Source of the DNA: Armatimonadota bacterium
GTDB lineage: Bacteria > Armatimonadota > Zipacnadia > JAUWAU01
Reading direction: 5' to 3'
DNA length: 64,000 bases
Assembly (NCBI GenBank): GCA_030601885.1
Contig: JAUWAU010000031.1
Location: 1 to 64,000, forward strand
Made by a program: the position numbers and the translations under genes. Below are positions 17,537 to 25,836 of this stretch, one piece after another (within the stretch, counting starts at the first letter, position 1; the number at the start of each line of letters is the position of its first letter). The notes beneath the pieces are model-generated. The model was not told the origin of the DNA. It saw only the letters and a program-made list of their open reading frames with translations, and ran no database searches.

Positions 17537-18913
17537 ATGCTTTTTCACACCTGGACATTCATCATCTTCTTTGCCATTGTCTACCCCGGTCACCTCATCC
17601 TGCGACACACGAGACTCAGACTGCCCTGGCTTCTCGTCGCCTCGTATGTCTTCTACGGCTGGTGGAACCCACTCTATCTTGGCCTCATTGTGTACTCCAC
17701 AGCCATCGACTACTTCGCCGTCGCCAGAATGGCAAGAAGCCACCGGCGACGATTGTGGCTCGCGCTGAGCGTCGTCAACAACCTCGCCCTCCTGGGGCTC
17801 TTCAAGTATGCCGGCTTTGTCACTGAGACCTTGAACGCGGCCGTCGCCGCACTGGGAAGCACCTACCAGCTACCTGCACCGGACCTGCTCTTGCCCGTCG
17901 GCATCTCGTTCTATACCTTCCAGTCGCTCAGTTACACGGTTGACTACTACCGCGGTTACGTGGACCGGGAGCCCAGCTTCATCCGGTTTGCCACGTACGT
18001 TTCACTGTTTCCGCAATTGGTTGCAGGTCCCATCGAGCGCGCCGGTCATCTCCTGCCACAGTTAAGAAAACAGAGCAAGATCTCCGGAGTAGACGTTACC
18101 GACGGGCTCTCCCTGTTCTTCGTCGGCCTTTTCAAGAAAGTGGCCCTGGCCGACTACCTGGCCATGTACGCGGATAAAGTATACGCCATGCCGGGCTACT
18201 TCGACGGCTTTACTCTCATGGTGGCCACCTTCGCCTTCGGCTGGCAGATATACTTTGACTTCAGCGGCTACACCGACATGGCGCGCGGCATCGGCCGGAT
18301 GATGGGAATCCGGCTCATGCTGAATTTCAACAACCCGTACCTGGCCACTGGGCTCGGCGACTTTTGGGAAAGGTGGCACATCAGCCTCTCGTCCTGGTTC
18401 AAGCACTACCTCTACATCCCCCTGGGCGGCAACCGCCACGGCACCCTCAACACGTACCGCAACATGGCCCTCACCATGGTGATCTCGGGCCTATGGCACG
18501 GCGCCGGCTGGACCTTCATCATCTGGGGCGCGCTGCACGCCGTGGGACGATTCGTGACTCGGGAGCTGGAGCGGACCCGTTTCTACGTGCACAGGGTCCC
18601 CCGCATCTGCAAGCAGTTGGGGGTCTTCGTTTTCGTGACCTTCACCTGGATATTCTTCCGCGCCGAGACCTGGTCTGACGCTGTCGTGATCGTCAAGAGG
18701 GTATTCGCGTCCGGATTCAGCAATCCCGACTTCCCGCTTCTGGCCCTGTTCCTCATCGTCTCGATCTGGGCGTACCAATACCTCTATGAGTCGCGTCTTC
18801 GGCGGGCACTGGAGTGGGCGCCGGTGAAGATCGCGATCGTTGTCATTATTCTCATCTACCTAACCATCTGCCCGGAGGGCGGCGAGAAGCCGTTCATATA
18901 CTTTCAGTTCTAG
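17537..18913 (+). CDS. MBOAT-family O-acyltransferase (AlgI-like)
   Basis: A 458-residue multispanning membrane protein. MBOAT hallmarks are LPVGISFYTFQSLSYTVD, the FPQLVAGPIERA segment, GFWERWH-type DFWERWHISLSSW, and the conserved LWHGAGWTFIIWG histidine near residue 320. AlgI-type MBOATs pass acetyl groups across the membrane to polysaccharides together with an SGNH partner, and an SGNH-like gene follows after 246 nt. The start is only 9 nt after the deacetylase-fold gene, indicating an operon. Target polysaccharide unknown. Confidence 0.92.
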   Translation: MLFHTWTFIIFFAIVYPGHLILRHTRLRLPWLLVASYVFYGWWNPLYLGLIVYSTAIDYFAVARMARSHRRRLWLALSVVNNLALLGLFKYAGFVTETLNAAVAALGSTYQLPAPDLLLPVGISFYTFQSLSYTVDYYRGYVDREPSFIRFATYVSLFPQLVAGPIERAGHLLPQLRKQSKISGVDVTDGLSLFFVGLFKKVALADYLAMYADKVYAMPGYFDGFTLMVATFAFGWQIYFDFSGYTDMARGIGRMMGIRLMLNFNNPYLATGLGDFWERWHISLSSWFKHYLYIPLGGNRHGTLNTYRNMALTMVISGLWHGAGWTFIIWGALHAVGRFVTRELERTRFYVHRVPRICKQLGVFVFVTFTWIFFRAETWSDAVVIVKRVFASGFSNPDFPLLALFLIVSIWAYQYLYESRLRRALEWAPVKIAIVVIILIYLTICPEGGEKPFIYFQF

Positions 18914-19159
18914 TACTTGCATAAGTCCGCAGTAGAAGTGTCGGGCTAGAAAGCCCGACCTACGCGGAGCTGGGTAGCGCCAGGCCCACGCTGCGGCCTC
19001 CACCCGCACAGGCGGGGCATGCGACGCGGCTCGCGCAGGCGCGGGACAACATCGCGGCCCCCACCCGCGTAGGCGGGGCATTCTTGCCCCGCCGGGTTTC
19101 GTAGACGAACTTACGCTACATGTGCACTGAAGATCGCCAGATAGAAGAGGCAACAGCAG
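18914..19159. repeat. REP cluster between MBOAT and SGNH genes
   Basis: Two clear hairpins are present: GTCGGGCT aga AAGCCCGAC followed by CTAC (18940-18963), and GTAG plus GGCGGGGCA ttct TGCCCCGCC (19069-19093). A partial second copy of the latter (ACAGGCGGGGCAT, from about 19010) lies about 60 bp upstream. The first matches the GTCGGCC/GGCCGAC hairpin family in the MITEs. No gene is seen in this stretch. Confidence 0.6.
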
Positions 19160-20491
19160 ATGGGCGAGCATGACGCGAAGGCCGCGACTTCGTTCCGCAA
19201 GCCGACGAACGACGTCAGCGAAGAATTCAGCTCGAACGCCGTGAGGCTTTCCGGCAGGCACTGGACCATTGCGACCAGTATCGTGGTGGCGACGCTGCTA
19301 CTGCTGCCGTGGGCTGAGCAGCGCATGGAGCCTTTCCAGCCCTCCGTGGACTACCGAATCCCCTACGTGTATAGCGAAGACTATTGGCTCTACGCCAGAT
19401 ACGCCAAGTATGCTTCCTCTCGGTATCCGGTAGCGGTCATCGGCGATTCGGTGATGTGGGGGCATTACGTTGCACCCCGGGCGACGCTGCCCCATTTCCT
19501 CAATCAAGAGGCTGGGACGGACCTCTTCGCCAATCTCGGATTGGATGGCACCCGCCAGGTGGCCTTGACCGGGCTCATCAAATACTACGCCGGGGACATT
19601 TCAAAACACGGCGTGCTTCTGCATCTGAATCCCCTATGGATGAGTTCACCGGACGCTGACATGTCGAGGCAGGAAGGCCCCGCCGACGGTGAGCGGGGTG
19701 TTCTTTCGCCTCTGAGGAAGCTTCTTGCACGAGAAGGGCAGGACGAAGAGCAGGCCGTTCGTCTCAACCACGTGCCATTGGTCCCACAGCTCTTCTCCCG
19801 CCCGTATGGCTACCAGCCCACGTTCGGCGAGATGGCCGGGGTATCCATCGAACGACACATCCCCTATTTCACCTGGCTCCGGCACATGCGAATGGTGTAC
19901 TACGAGAACTTGGGCATCGAGTCCTGGTCGCTGAGCAATCCGTACAGCAATCCGTTGGGCGCCATTACCTTGAAGGTCCGCGCACCTGATGACGCTCCGC
20001 AAGGAAGGCCGGCGCCGTGGTTCGAGGGCGGAGTGGAACAGCAGGACTTCCCCTGGGTCGCTCTCGATAAGTCCTATCAGTGGCGGTTCCTCAAGGAGGC
20101 TGTTGGGATTCTACGGGCGCGCGGCAACCAGGTGTTCGTTCTCCTCGGCCCCATCAACACGCACCTCATCACCGAGGCAAGCTCACAGACCTACAGCCAA
20201 CTGAAAGGCGAGATGCAGGTCTGGCTCAACGCACAGGGCATCCCCTACTACGCCCCTCCCCCCTTGGCGAGCGCGCTCTACGCCGACGCCAGTCATCCGC
20301 TGAGGGATGGCTACGTCGAACTGGCAAGGCAACTGTTCCAATACCAGCCTTTCCAGGACTGGCTGGACGAGGTCGGAGCGCACGAGAAGGCTGTGGACGC
20401 CGTCGCCCATCGAATTCGGCGTAGTAGATCTGCTGCCACGGGCCGAGGTCCAGAGCACCGGCCGCGATTGACCAGCACGTATGGGCAGTAG
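19160..20491 (+). CDS. SGNH-hydrolase-like protein, partner of the MBOAT acyltransferase
   Basis: 443 residues. An N-terminal membrane segment (TIATSIVVATLLLLPW, about 35-52) anchors an extracytoplasmic SGNH-type domain. Block I is VAVIGDSVMWGHY (GDS serine near residue 98), and the C-terminal catalytic pair is ALYADASHPLRDGY. It resembles AlgX/AlgJ-type partners that receive acyl groups from MBOAT proteins. The last 28 or so codons (from about 20408) are not native: they are antisense sequence of a YjbQ-gene fragment, so the original stop has been replaced by a junction. Confidence 0.78.
   Translation: MGEHDAKAATSFRKPTNDVSEEFSSNAVRLSGRHWTIATSIVVATLLLLPWAEQRMEPFQPSVDYRIPYVYSEDYWLYARYAKYASSRYPVAVIGDSVMWGHYVAPRATLPHFLNQEAGTDLFANLGLDGTRQVALTGLIKYYAGDISKHGVLLHLNPLWMSSPDADMSRQEGPADGERGVLSPLRKLLAREGQDEEQAVRLNHVPLVPQLFSRPYGYQPTFGEMAGVSIERHIPYFTWLRHMRMVYYENLGIESWSLSNPYSNPLGAITLKVRAPDDAPQGRPAPWFEGGVEQQDFPWVALDKSYQWRFLKEAVGILRARGNQVFVLLGPINTHLITEASSQTYSQLKGEMQVWLNAQGIPYYAPPPLASALYADASHPLRDGYVELARQLFQYQPFQDWLDEVGAHEKAVDAVAHRIRRSRSAATGRGPEHRPRLTSTYGQ
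20408..20459 (-). pseudogene. Fragment of a YjbQ-family gene
   Basis: The minus strand encodes ALDLGPWQQIYYAEFDG, the conserved end of YjbQ-family proteins, and matches 21015-21066 of the intact gene 607 bp away almost base for base. Upstream sequence on this strand is only weakly similar to the family. The fragment overlaps the 3' end of the SGNH-like gene on the other strand. It is a partial duplication, not a functional gene. Confidence 0.65.
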
Positions 20492-20629
20492 CCCGCGTTC
20501 ATAGCCCTTGCCCAACAGATGAATGGCTCGACAGAAGCAGCCACCCAGGTGACCGTGCTCTGCTGTGGGTGGGAAAGCAGCTTGACCTTCCGGGCGTTGC
20601 ATCGGTACAATTGTGGTCGGGTGGTTCCC

Positions 20630-20848
20630 ATGAAACTCGTTGTAACTCTGGACCGGGACGAAACGGGTATGATCGTCGTTGAATGTCCATCCATACCCGG
20701 GTGCATTTCTCAGGGCAAAACGGAGGCGGAAGCCCTGGCCAACATCCGCGAGGCCATCCAGGCGTGTATGGAAGGGCGCGCGACCACCGGGCGAGTCTCA
20801 GCATTCCGCAACACAGGGATCTCGCGCCCGGGACGCTGCGCGCGTTGA
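20630..20848 (+). pseudogene. hicB: HicB-family antitoxin, C-terminus lost by fusion to hicA
   Basis: From ATG 20630 the first 54 or so residues are a typical small HicB domain: VVTLDRDETGMIVVECPS, IPGCISQGKTEAEALANI, then REAIQACMEG. HicB normally binds and neutralises the HicA mRNA interferase and represses the operon. After GRATTG the frame no longer matches HicB; it reads hicA sequence in another frame. The seam suggests a single deletion that removed the end of hicB and the start of hicA. Confidence 0.7.
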
Positions 20849-20895
20849 TCCGCGCCGCCGGGATGACCGTTGAGGAGTTCGTCCGGCTACGTTGA
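20794..20895 (+). pseudogene. hicA: HicA toxin C-terminal remnant
   Basis: In the frame ending at 20895 the sequence reads SIPQHRDLAPGTLRALIR followed by AAGMTVEEFVRLR, the usual C-terminus of a HicA toxin in HicB-HicA order. The N-terminal part with the catalytic GSH histidine is absent, so no toxin activity is expected. It overlaps the end of the hicB frame. Confidence 0.7.
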
Positions 20896-20971
20896 TCTGG
20901 CGAGAGCGATTGGGACAGCGGTTCGGCACGTCTCTGCTTACCAGGACTTGAGCTGCTGAGGCCTCCCGCGG

Positions 20972-21385
20972 CTACTCTCCAATGACCTTCACCACCACCC
21001 GCTTGCGCCGCTGCCCGTCGAATTCGGCGTAGTAGATCTGCTGCCACGGCCCGAGGTCGAGTGCGCCCTCCGTGATGGGGACGATGACCTCGTGGTGGAT
21101 CAACAGGCTCTTGAGGTGGGCGTCGGCGTTCTGCTCCCCCGTGCGGTGGTGGTGATAGTCGGGCCCCTTGGGTGCCAGTCGCTCCAGCATCTCGTCGATG
21201 TCTCGGATGATGCCCTCCTCGGCGTCGTTCACGTACAGCCCCGCCGTGATGTGCATCGCCGAGACGAGCACGAAGCCCTCCTGCACCCCGCTCTTCTCCA
21301 CCACCTCAGCCACATCGGGCGTGATGTTGATGTACTCGCGTGGCTGCCGGGTCTCAAACCAAAGGTACTCCGTTGCCGATTTCAT
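20972..21385 (-). CDS. YjbQ/UPF0047-family protein
   Basis: 137 residues from ATG 21385 behind GGAGGCGGAAGG, the family's usual length. Motifs: FVLVSAMHITAGLYVNDAEE, the histidine-rich YHHHRTGEQNADAHLKS, HEVIVPITEGALDLGPWQQ and IYYAEFDG. Members bind metal through conserved histidines and some have weak thiamine-phosphate synthase activity, hence the name secondary thiamine-phosphate synthase. Physiological role unsettled. A fragment of the same gene lies about 600 bp away. It is divergent from the sigma factor gene. Confidence 0.88.
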   Translation of the reverse strand: MKSATEYLWFETRQPREYINITPDVAEVVEKSGVQEGFVLVSAMHITAGLYVNDAEEGIIRDIDEMLERLAPKGPDYHHHRTGEQNADAHLKSLLIHHEVIVPITEGALDLGPWQQIYYAEFDGQRRKRVVVKVIGE

Positions 21386-21526
21386 ACCTTCCGCCTCCGA
21401 TCTTGATGCACGGAGACAATGTGGGGCAGGTGAGCATCGCTCGCGGTCGAAGCCCACTGTACGCCGCAATTCGTGTAATGTTTCGATGTCGCCAAGCGAC
21501 TACTAGGTAGAAGACGCGGCAGGAGT

Positions 21527-22090
21527 ATGGCGGTGCGGCAGCCGGATACCGAAATCCTGGTGGAGGTTCTCGCAGGCAACCGGAAAGCCTTCCGGGAGCT
21601 GGTGGCGCGCTATCAGGACGAGATGATCGCCTCAGCGCACCATCTGGTCGGGGACCTGGACGCCGCCCACGACCTGGCGCAGGAGGCATTTGTGGACGCC
21701 TACGTCCAGCTACCATCCCTCCGCGACTCGTCTCGCTTCCGCCAGTGGCTATACGGGATCCTGCGCCACAAGTGCCTCAGCCATCTGCGGGCGCCGGGAA
21801 AGCCGACAGTCTCGTGGGAGCAGGACGTAGACGCTGAGAGAGCCTGGGTACCGGGGCCGGAGGTAGACGGCAGCGGCCCGCTGGTCGAGGCGCTGAACGC
21901 CCTCCCCATCAAGTGGCGGGAGCTCCTGTCGGCGCGTTACATCCAGGAGATGACCTACAGCGAGATGGCCCAGATGCTCGGGACGACAGTCAACAACGTT
22001 CGTGTGCAGTGCTGCCGGGCCAAGCAGGCCCTGCGGGCGGCGCTTGCCGGGCGGGAGGCCCGGGCCCAGAGGAGGCGAGCGGCATGCTAG
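21527..22090 (+). CDS. ECF-type RNA polymerase sigma factor
   Basis: 187 residues with sigma region 2 (FRELVARYQDEMIASAHHL, then DAAHDLAQEAFVDAY and RFRQWLYGILRHKCLSHL) and region 4 (LNALPIKWRELLSARYIQ, MTYSEMAQMLGTTVNNVRV, CCRAKQALRAAL). It directs core polymerase to a specific regulon. ATG 21527 sits only one base after AGGAG, so the in-frame GTG at 21533 is the better start by spacing. Its stop overlaps the ATG of the next gene (ATGCTAG), which encodes a zinc-finger anti-sigma domain, so the pair is translationally coupled and probably a regulator plus its antagonist. Confidence 0.92.
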   Translation: MAVRQPDTEILVEVLAGNRKAFRELVARYQDEMIASAHHLVGDLDAAHDLAQEAFVDAYVQLPSLRDSSRFRQWLYGILRHKCLSHLRAPGKPTVSWEQDVDAERAWVPGPEVDGSGPLVEALNALPIKWRELLSARYIQEMTYSEMAQMLGTTVNNVRVQCCRAKQALRAALAGREARAQRRRAAC

Positions 22091-23508
22091 AGCGCGAGCC
22101 GTGCGAGGAGTGGATCGAGCGAGTGTCCGCCTACGCGGACGGAGAGTTGAGAGACGCAGAGCAGACGGAGCTCATGGCGCACGTGCAGTCGTGCCCAGCC
22201 TGCCGCGAGTGGATGGAGCACGTCCGCGCCGACCGTTCCGGGTTTGTGCAGACGCTCTGGAACCAGAGGCGTCGCCGCGGGTTCGCGCGTGGTGTGATGA
22301 AGCAGGTGACCGCCCAACCCGCACATGGAAGCGCTCCCCCGGCGCTACCGTGGTGGCAACGGTATAGGCTGGTGGAGACGGGCGTGTCTGTCGCCATGGT
22401 GTGCCTTCTCGCAGCGGTCCTTTTCCCTTGCTTCTCCAGAACGCGTGAAAGGGCCCGGCGGACGGAGTGTCTCAGCAACATCAAGCAGATCTCGCTGGGC
22501 CTCTTGATGTACGCTGAAGACAACGATCACCGGCTGCCGGCGTACCGAGGTTGGGTGGACGCAGTGATGCCGTATGTGAGGAACCGGAAGCTGTTCATCT
22601 GCCCGTACGACAGAGACACGTTCCCGGGATATGCTCTCAACCCCGCCCTGGCGGGCCGGCGGCTCGACACTCTCGAGCAGCCTGCTGAGGTAGTCATGGT
22701 CTATGAGGCCAAAGACGGCAGGCTCGTCGAGCGCCACAACGAGGGCGCCAACTACGGCTTGGCAGACGGGCACGCCAAGTGGATGCACGAGCCGCCGCCG
22801 GACCTTTTGAATCAGCACAGCCTTGGCCCGCCCACGCGCAACTATGGCCTGACCGACCGGCTCCGTATAGCGTATGAGGCCGAAGAAGACATCGAGGTGG
22901 ACGATGTGCCAACGGCCGTAGTCCACGCGGAGCACGAGATCGCGACTCGTGACGGCTTCCTGCTGAACTCCGACCTGTCGAAGGCCTGTGGGCGCATCGA
23001 GGCGCAGATCGTCTTCCGCGTCCCTGCCGAGGCGCTTCTCGAGACCATGAACGCCCTCGCCAAGCTCGGCGCGGTGGTTAATCGGCACATCGCCGGTGAG
23101 GACCTGACCGAGAAGTACGTCGCCGCCGAGCATGCCGTGAGGTCCGGGGCCCAGGAGCAGGAGCGGCTTCAGAAGATCGATCGCCAGGCGGATAAAGCCA
23201 AAGACAAGATTACGGTGGAGGAGAGGATCAGCAGCTCCCACGCCGCGGCAGAGAAGCAACGCGGGGAGATCCGCCGTGTGCTGGCCCGTACAGTCCTGGC
23301 GACCGGAACCGCTCGTTTCCTCGAGCCCGAGAAGGTCGCTCGCGCGACGCTGTTGGCCTCAGCGGAGCGCGCCTGGCGCTCCTCGGGCCGCACCGGTCGC
23401 GCGTTTGCGATCGTCGGCCTGTGGCTCGTAGCCTACCTTCCCTTCTGGGGTGGCGGGTTGGCGCTGTTCTTGCTCGGACGGCGGTTATGGAGGCGAAGGT
23501 GGGGGTAG
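22084..23508 (+). CDS. Anti-sigma zinc finger / pseudopilin-like / DUF4349 fusion protein
   Basis: 474 residues. Residues 9-45 form a ZAS/zf-HC2 anti-sigma finger (H33-x3-C37-x2-C40 in HVQSCPACREW). Residues 98-117 are a membrane helix followed by pseudopilin-type sequence (ERARRTECLSNIKQISLGL, then MYAEDNDHRLP) and an exact H-X9-DG motif (RHNEGANYGLADGH, near 218), but no type IV prepilin leader. Residues about 260-400 resemble DUF4349 with a charged helical stretch (AEHAVRSGAQEQERLQ), and a second membrane helix closes the protein (VGLWLVAYLPFWGGGLALFL). The layout suggests a membrane anti-sigma factor whose extracytoplasmic part was borrowed from a secretion pseudopilin. Function beyond sigma control is not known. 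Confidence 0.82.
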   Translation: MLEREPCEEWIERVSAYADGELRDAEQTELMAHVQSCPACREWMEHVRADRSGFVQTLWNQRRRRGFARGVMKQVTAQPAHGSAPPALPWWQRYRLVETGVSVAMVCLLAAVLFPCFSRTRERARRTECLSNIKQISLGLLMYAEDNDHRLPAYRGWVDAVMPYVRNRKLFICPYDRDTFPGYALNPALAGRRLDTLEQPAEVVMVYEAKDGRLVERHNEGANYGLADGHAKWMHEPPPDLLNQHSLGPPTRNYGLTDRLRIAYEAEEDIEVDDVPTAVVHAEHEIATRDGFLLNSDLSKACGRIEAQIVFRVPAEALLETMNALAKLGAVVNRHIAGEDLTEKYVAAEHAVRSGAQEQERLQKIDRQADKAKDKITVEERISSSHAAAEKQRGEIRRVLARTVLATGTARFLEPEKVARATLLASAERAWRSSGRTGRAFAIVGLWLVAYLPFWGGGLALFLLGRRLWRRRWG

Positions 23509-23543
23509 GAATAACTCGAGGCCAGTAGGCGGAGCTTCTTGTA

Positions 23544-24137
23544 GTGCGAATTCGGAGATGGCGGCGTCACGCGTTCGGCGGAGGGGCAGTGAAACAGGTG
23601 GTCAGGCAGGCGGCGCAGGAACACCCCAAGGACACGACACGTCGGGGGCGCGGGTTCACGCTCATCGAGTTGATCGTCCTGCTCGCCATAGTGTGCCTTC
23701 TCGTGGTCATACTTTGGCCAGCGTTCTACCCGCCAAAGCATCGGGCGCGCCCAGAGAAGTGTCTCAGCCACGTCAAGCAGATATCCATGGCCTTGATCAT
23801 GTACACGAGCGATTACGACGACGAGTGCTTGCCGCCGCACAAGGACTGGGTAGACACGGTCTACCCGTACATTCTCAACCGCGGCATCTTCGTCTGTCCA
23901 CGAGCCCGTCGGCTCTTCCCCGGTTATGCCTACAACGCCGCCGTGGCCGGCAGGCACTTCGAGAACCTTGAAGAGGCCGCAGCGACGATCGTTATCTACG
24001 ACGCCAAGAACGGCAAGCCTGCGCACCGCCACAACGATGGCCTCAACTGCGGCTTCGGCGACGGTCACGCCATGTGGCTTCGTGAGCTGCCGGCCCGGCT
24101 CGTGGAGCGAGATGATCCCAACCCTGGACTGCGTTGA
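23544..24137 (+). CDS. Type II-secretion-like pseudopilin with H-X9-DG motif
   Basis: Up to 197 residues. The prepilin leader and N-methylation site are clear: RRGRGFTLIELIVLLAIVC with cleavage after G. The rest reads CLSHVKQISMALIMYTSDYD and ends with H-X9-DG (RHNDGLNCGFGDGHAMW). Such proteins are assembled by pilus or type II secretion machinery after prepilin peptidase processing. A GTG at 23589 behind GGAGGGGCA is the likelier start than ATG 23544. It is a paralogue of the middle of the upstream fusion protein, including KQV-type sequence before the leader. Confidence 0.85.
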   Translation: MRIRRWRRHAFGGGAVKQVVRQAAQEHPKDTTRRGRGFTLIELIVLLAIVCLLVVILWPAFYPPKHRARPEKCLSHVKQISMALIMYTSDYDDECLPPHKDWVDTVYPYILNRGIFVCPRARRLFPGYAYNAAVAGRHFENLEEAAATIVIYDAKNGKPAHRHNDGLNCGFGDGHAMWLRELPARLVERDDPNPGLR

Positions 24138-24474
24138 TCCTCACCAACTCCGCATCACTGCGGACGACACCCCTCCCTCCGAGAGATCTGATTCCTCACC
24201 CTCCGAGAAGTCTGGCCCCGCCGGTCTGTGGCCTGCGCAACAATGGCAGGTACTACAGCTAAGCAGGTAAACCAATAGGCAAAGTCGAAAAAGGGAGCAG
24301 TGCGGCATGCTGTGGGGCGACGCCCGGAGACAATGAACATTCTTGTGGCGGCGTGCGCTGGGTCTGTCGGCTGATGCAAAGGCAGGCGAGCCACAGGTAC
24401 TCGCCTACAGGAAAGACTCCGAATCTTCAACCCTGACGTCAGCCTCTGGCGATACGGAAAGCGAGGCCAGAAGT
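24138..24474. repeat. Intergenic region with a GTAG-type REP
   Basis: No gene supported. At 24363-24410 lies a REP element: CTGTCGGCTGATGCAAAGGC, hairpin GGCGAG ccacaggta CTCGCC, then CTAC. Reversed, it is a GTAG-tagged hairpin followed by the same CTTTGCATCAGCCGACAG tail as the tandem array at 10854-11000. The hairpin sequence itself matches 4937-4955. CCTCCGAGA occurs twice at about 24175-24210. Confidence 0.5.
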
Positions 24475-25225
<751 letters not shown>

Positions 25226-25310
25226 GCGCACAAATGGCCCCCGGGACGCTCGTATCCGTATGTTCGCGCCGGGCAGATGCTGAGGGGCGCGGGCTAAGGA
25301 GAGGCTTGCT

Positions 25311-25814
25311 ATGAGGGGTTCGCTTCTACTATTGGTCGCTCTCGCTGCGGCGGCAATGTGGACCGGGTGCGGTCGCCGCACTGAGCAAACGCAGGCGCCA
25401 GCCCGGCAGCCCGAGGTCGAGAGCAGCGAGGTAGTGACCGAGGCGCCATCGCCGGGGACGAGCCAACAGGCCGAGGAGGCTGCAGTGGCGGCGGCGGATG
25501 CATGGCTTGAGCTCATCGATGCGGGAAAGTACGAGGAGAGCTGGGGTGAGTCGGCGGACCTCTTCCAGAAAGCGCTGGACAAGGCCGGGTGGGGCAAACA
25601 GCTCTCCGCGGCCCGCGCGTCCCTCGGCGAGGTGGTCAGCCGGACGGTGAAGTCTACCCAGTACAGCACATCGCTGCCCGGCGCGCCGGACGGCGAGTAC
25701 GTCGTGATCCAGTACGACACATCCTTCGACCGCAAGAAGTCAGCCGTCGAGACCGTCACGCCGATGAAGCAGACGGACGGGACGTGGCGGGTCTCGGGCT
25801 ATTACATCAAGTAG
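25311..25814 (+). CDS. DUF4019-like lipoprotein
   Basis: 167 residues with a lipoprotein signal (LLLVALAAAAMWTGC, cysteine at 20), a Pro/Glu-rich linker to about residue 50, and a globular domain of about 110 residues: AAADAWLELIDAGKYEESWG, then VSRTVKSTQYSTSLPGAPDG, EYVVIQYDTSF and DGTWRVSGYYIK. This matches DUF4019, small periplasmic domains of unknown function. Stands alone after the acs remnant; GGAGAGG precedes the ATG. Confidence 0.82.
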   Translation: MRGSLLLLVALAAAAMWTGCGRRTEQTQAPARQPEVESSEVVTEAPSPGTSQQAEEAAVAAADAWLELIDAGKYEESWGESADLFQKALDKAGWGKQLSAARASLGEVVSRTVKSTQYSTSLPGAPDGEYVVIQYDTSFDRKKSAVETVTPMKQTDGTWRVSGYYIK

Positions 25815-25836
25815 CCGGACGCCGCTGTGTGTGAGT

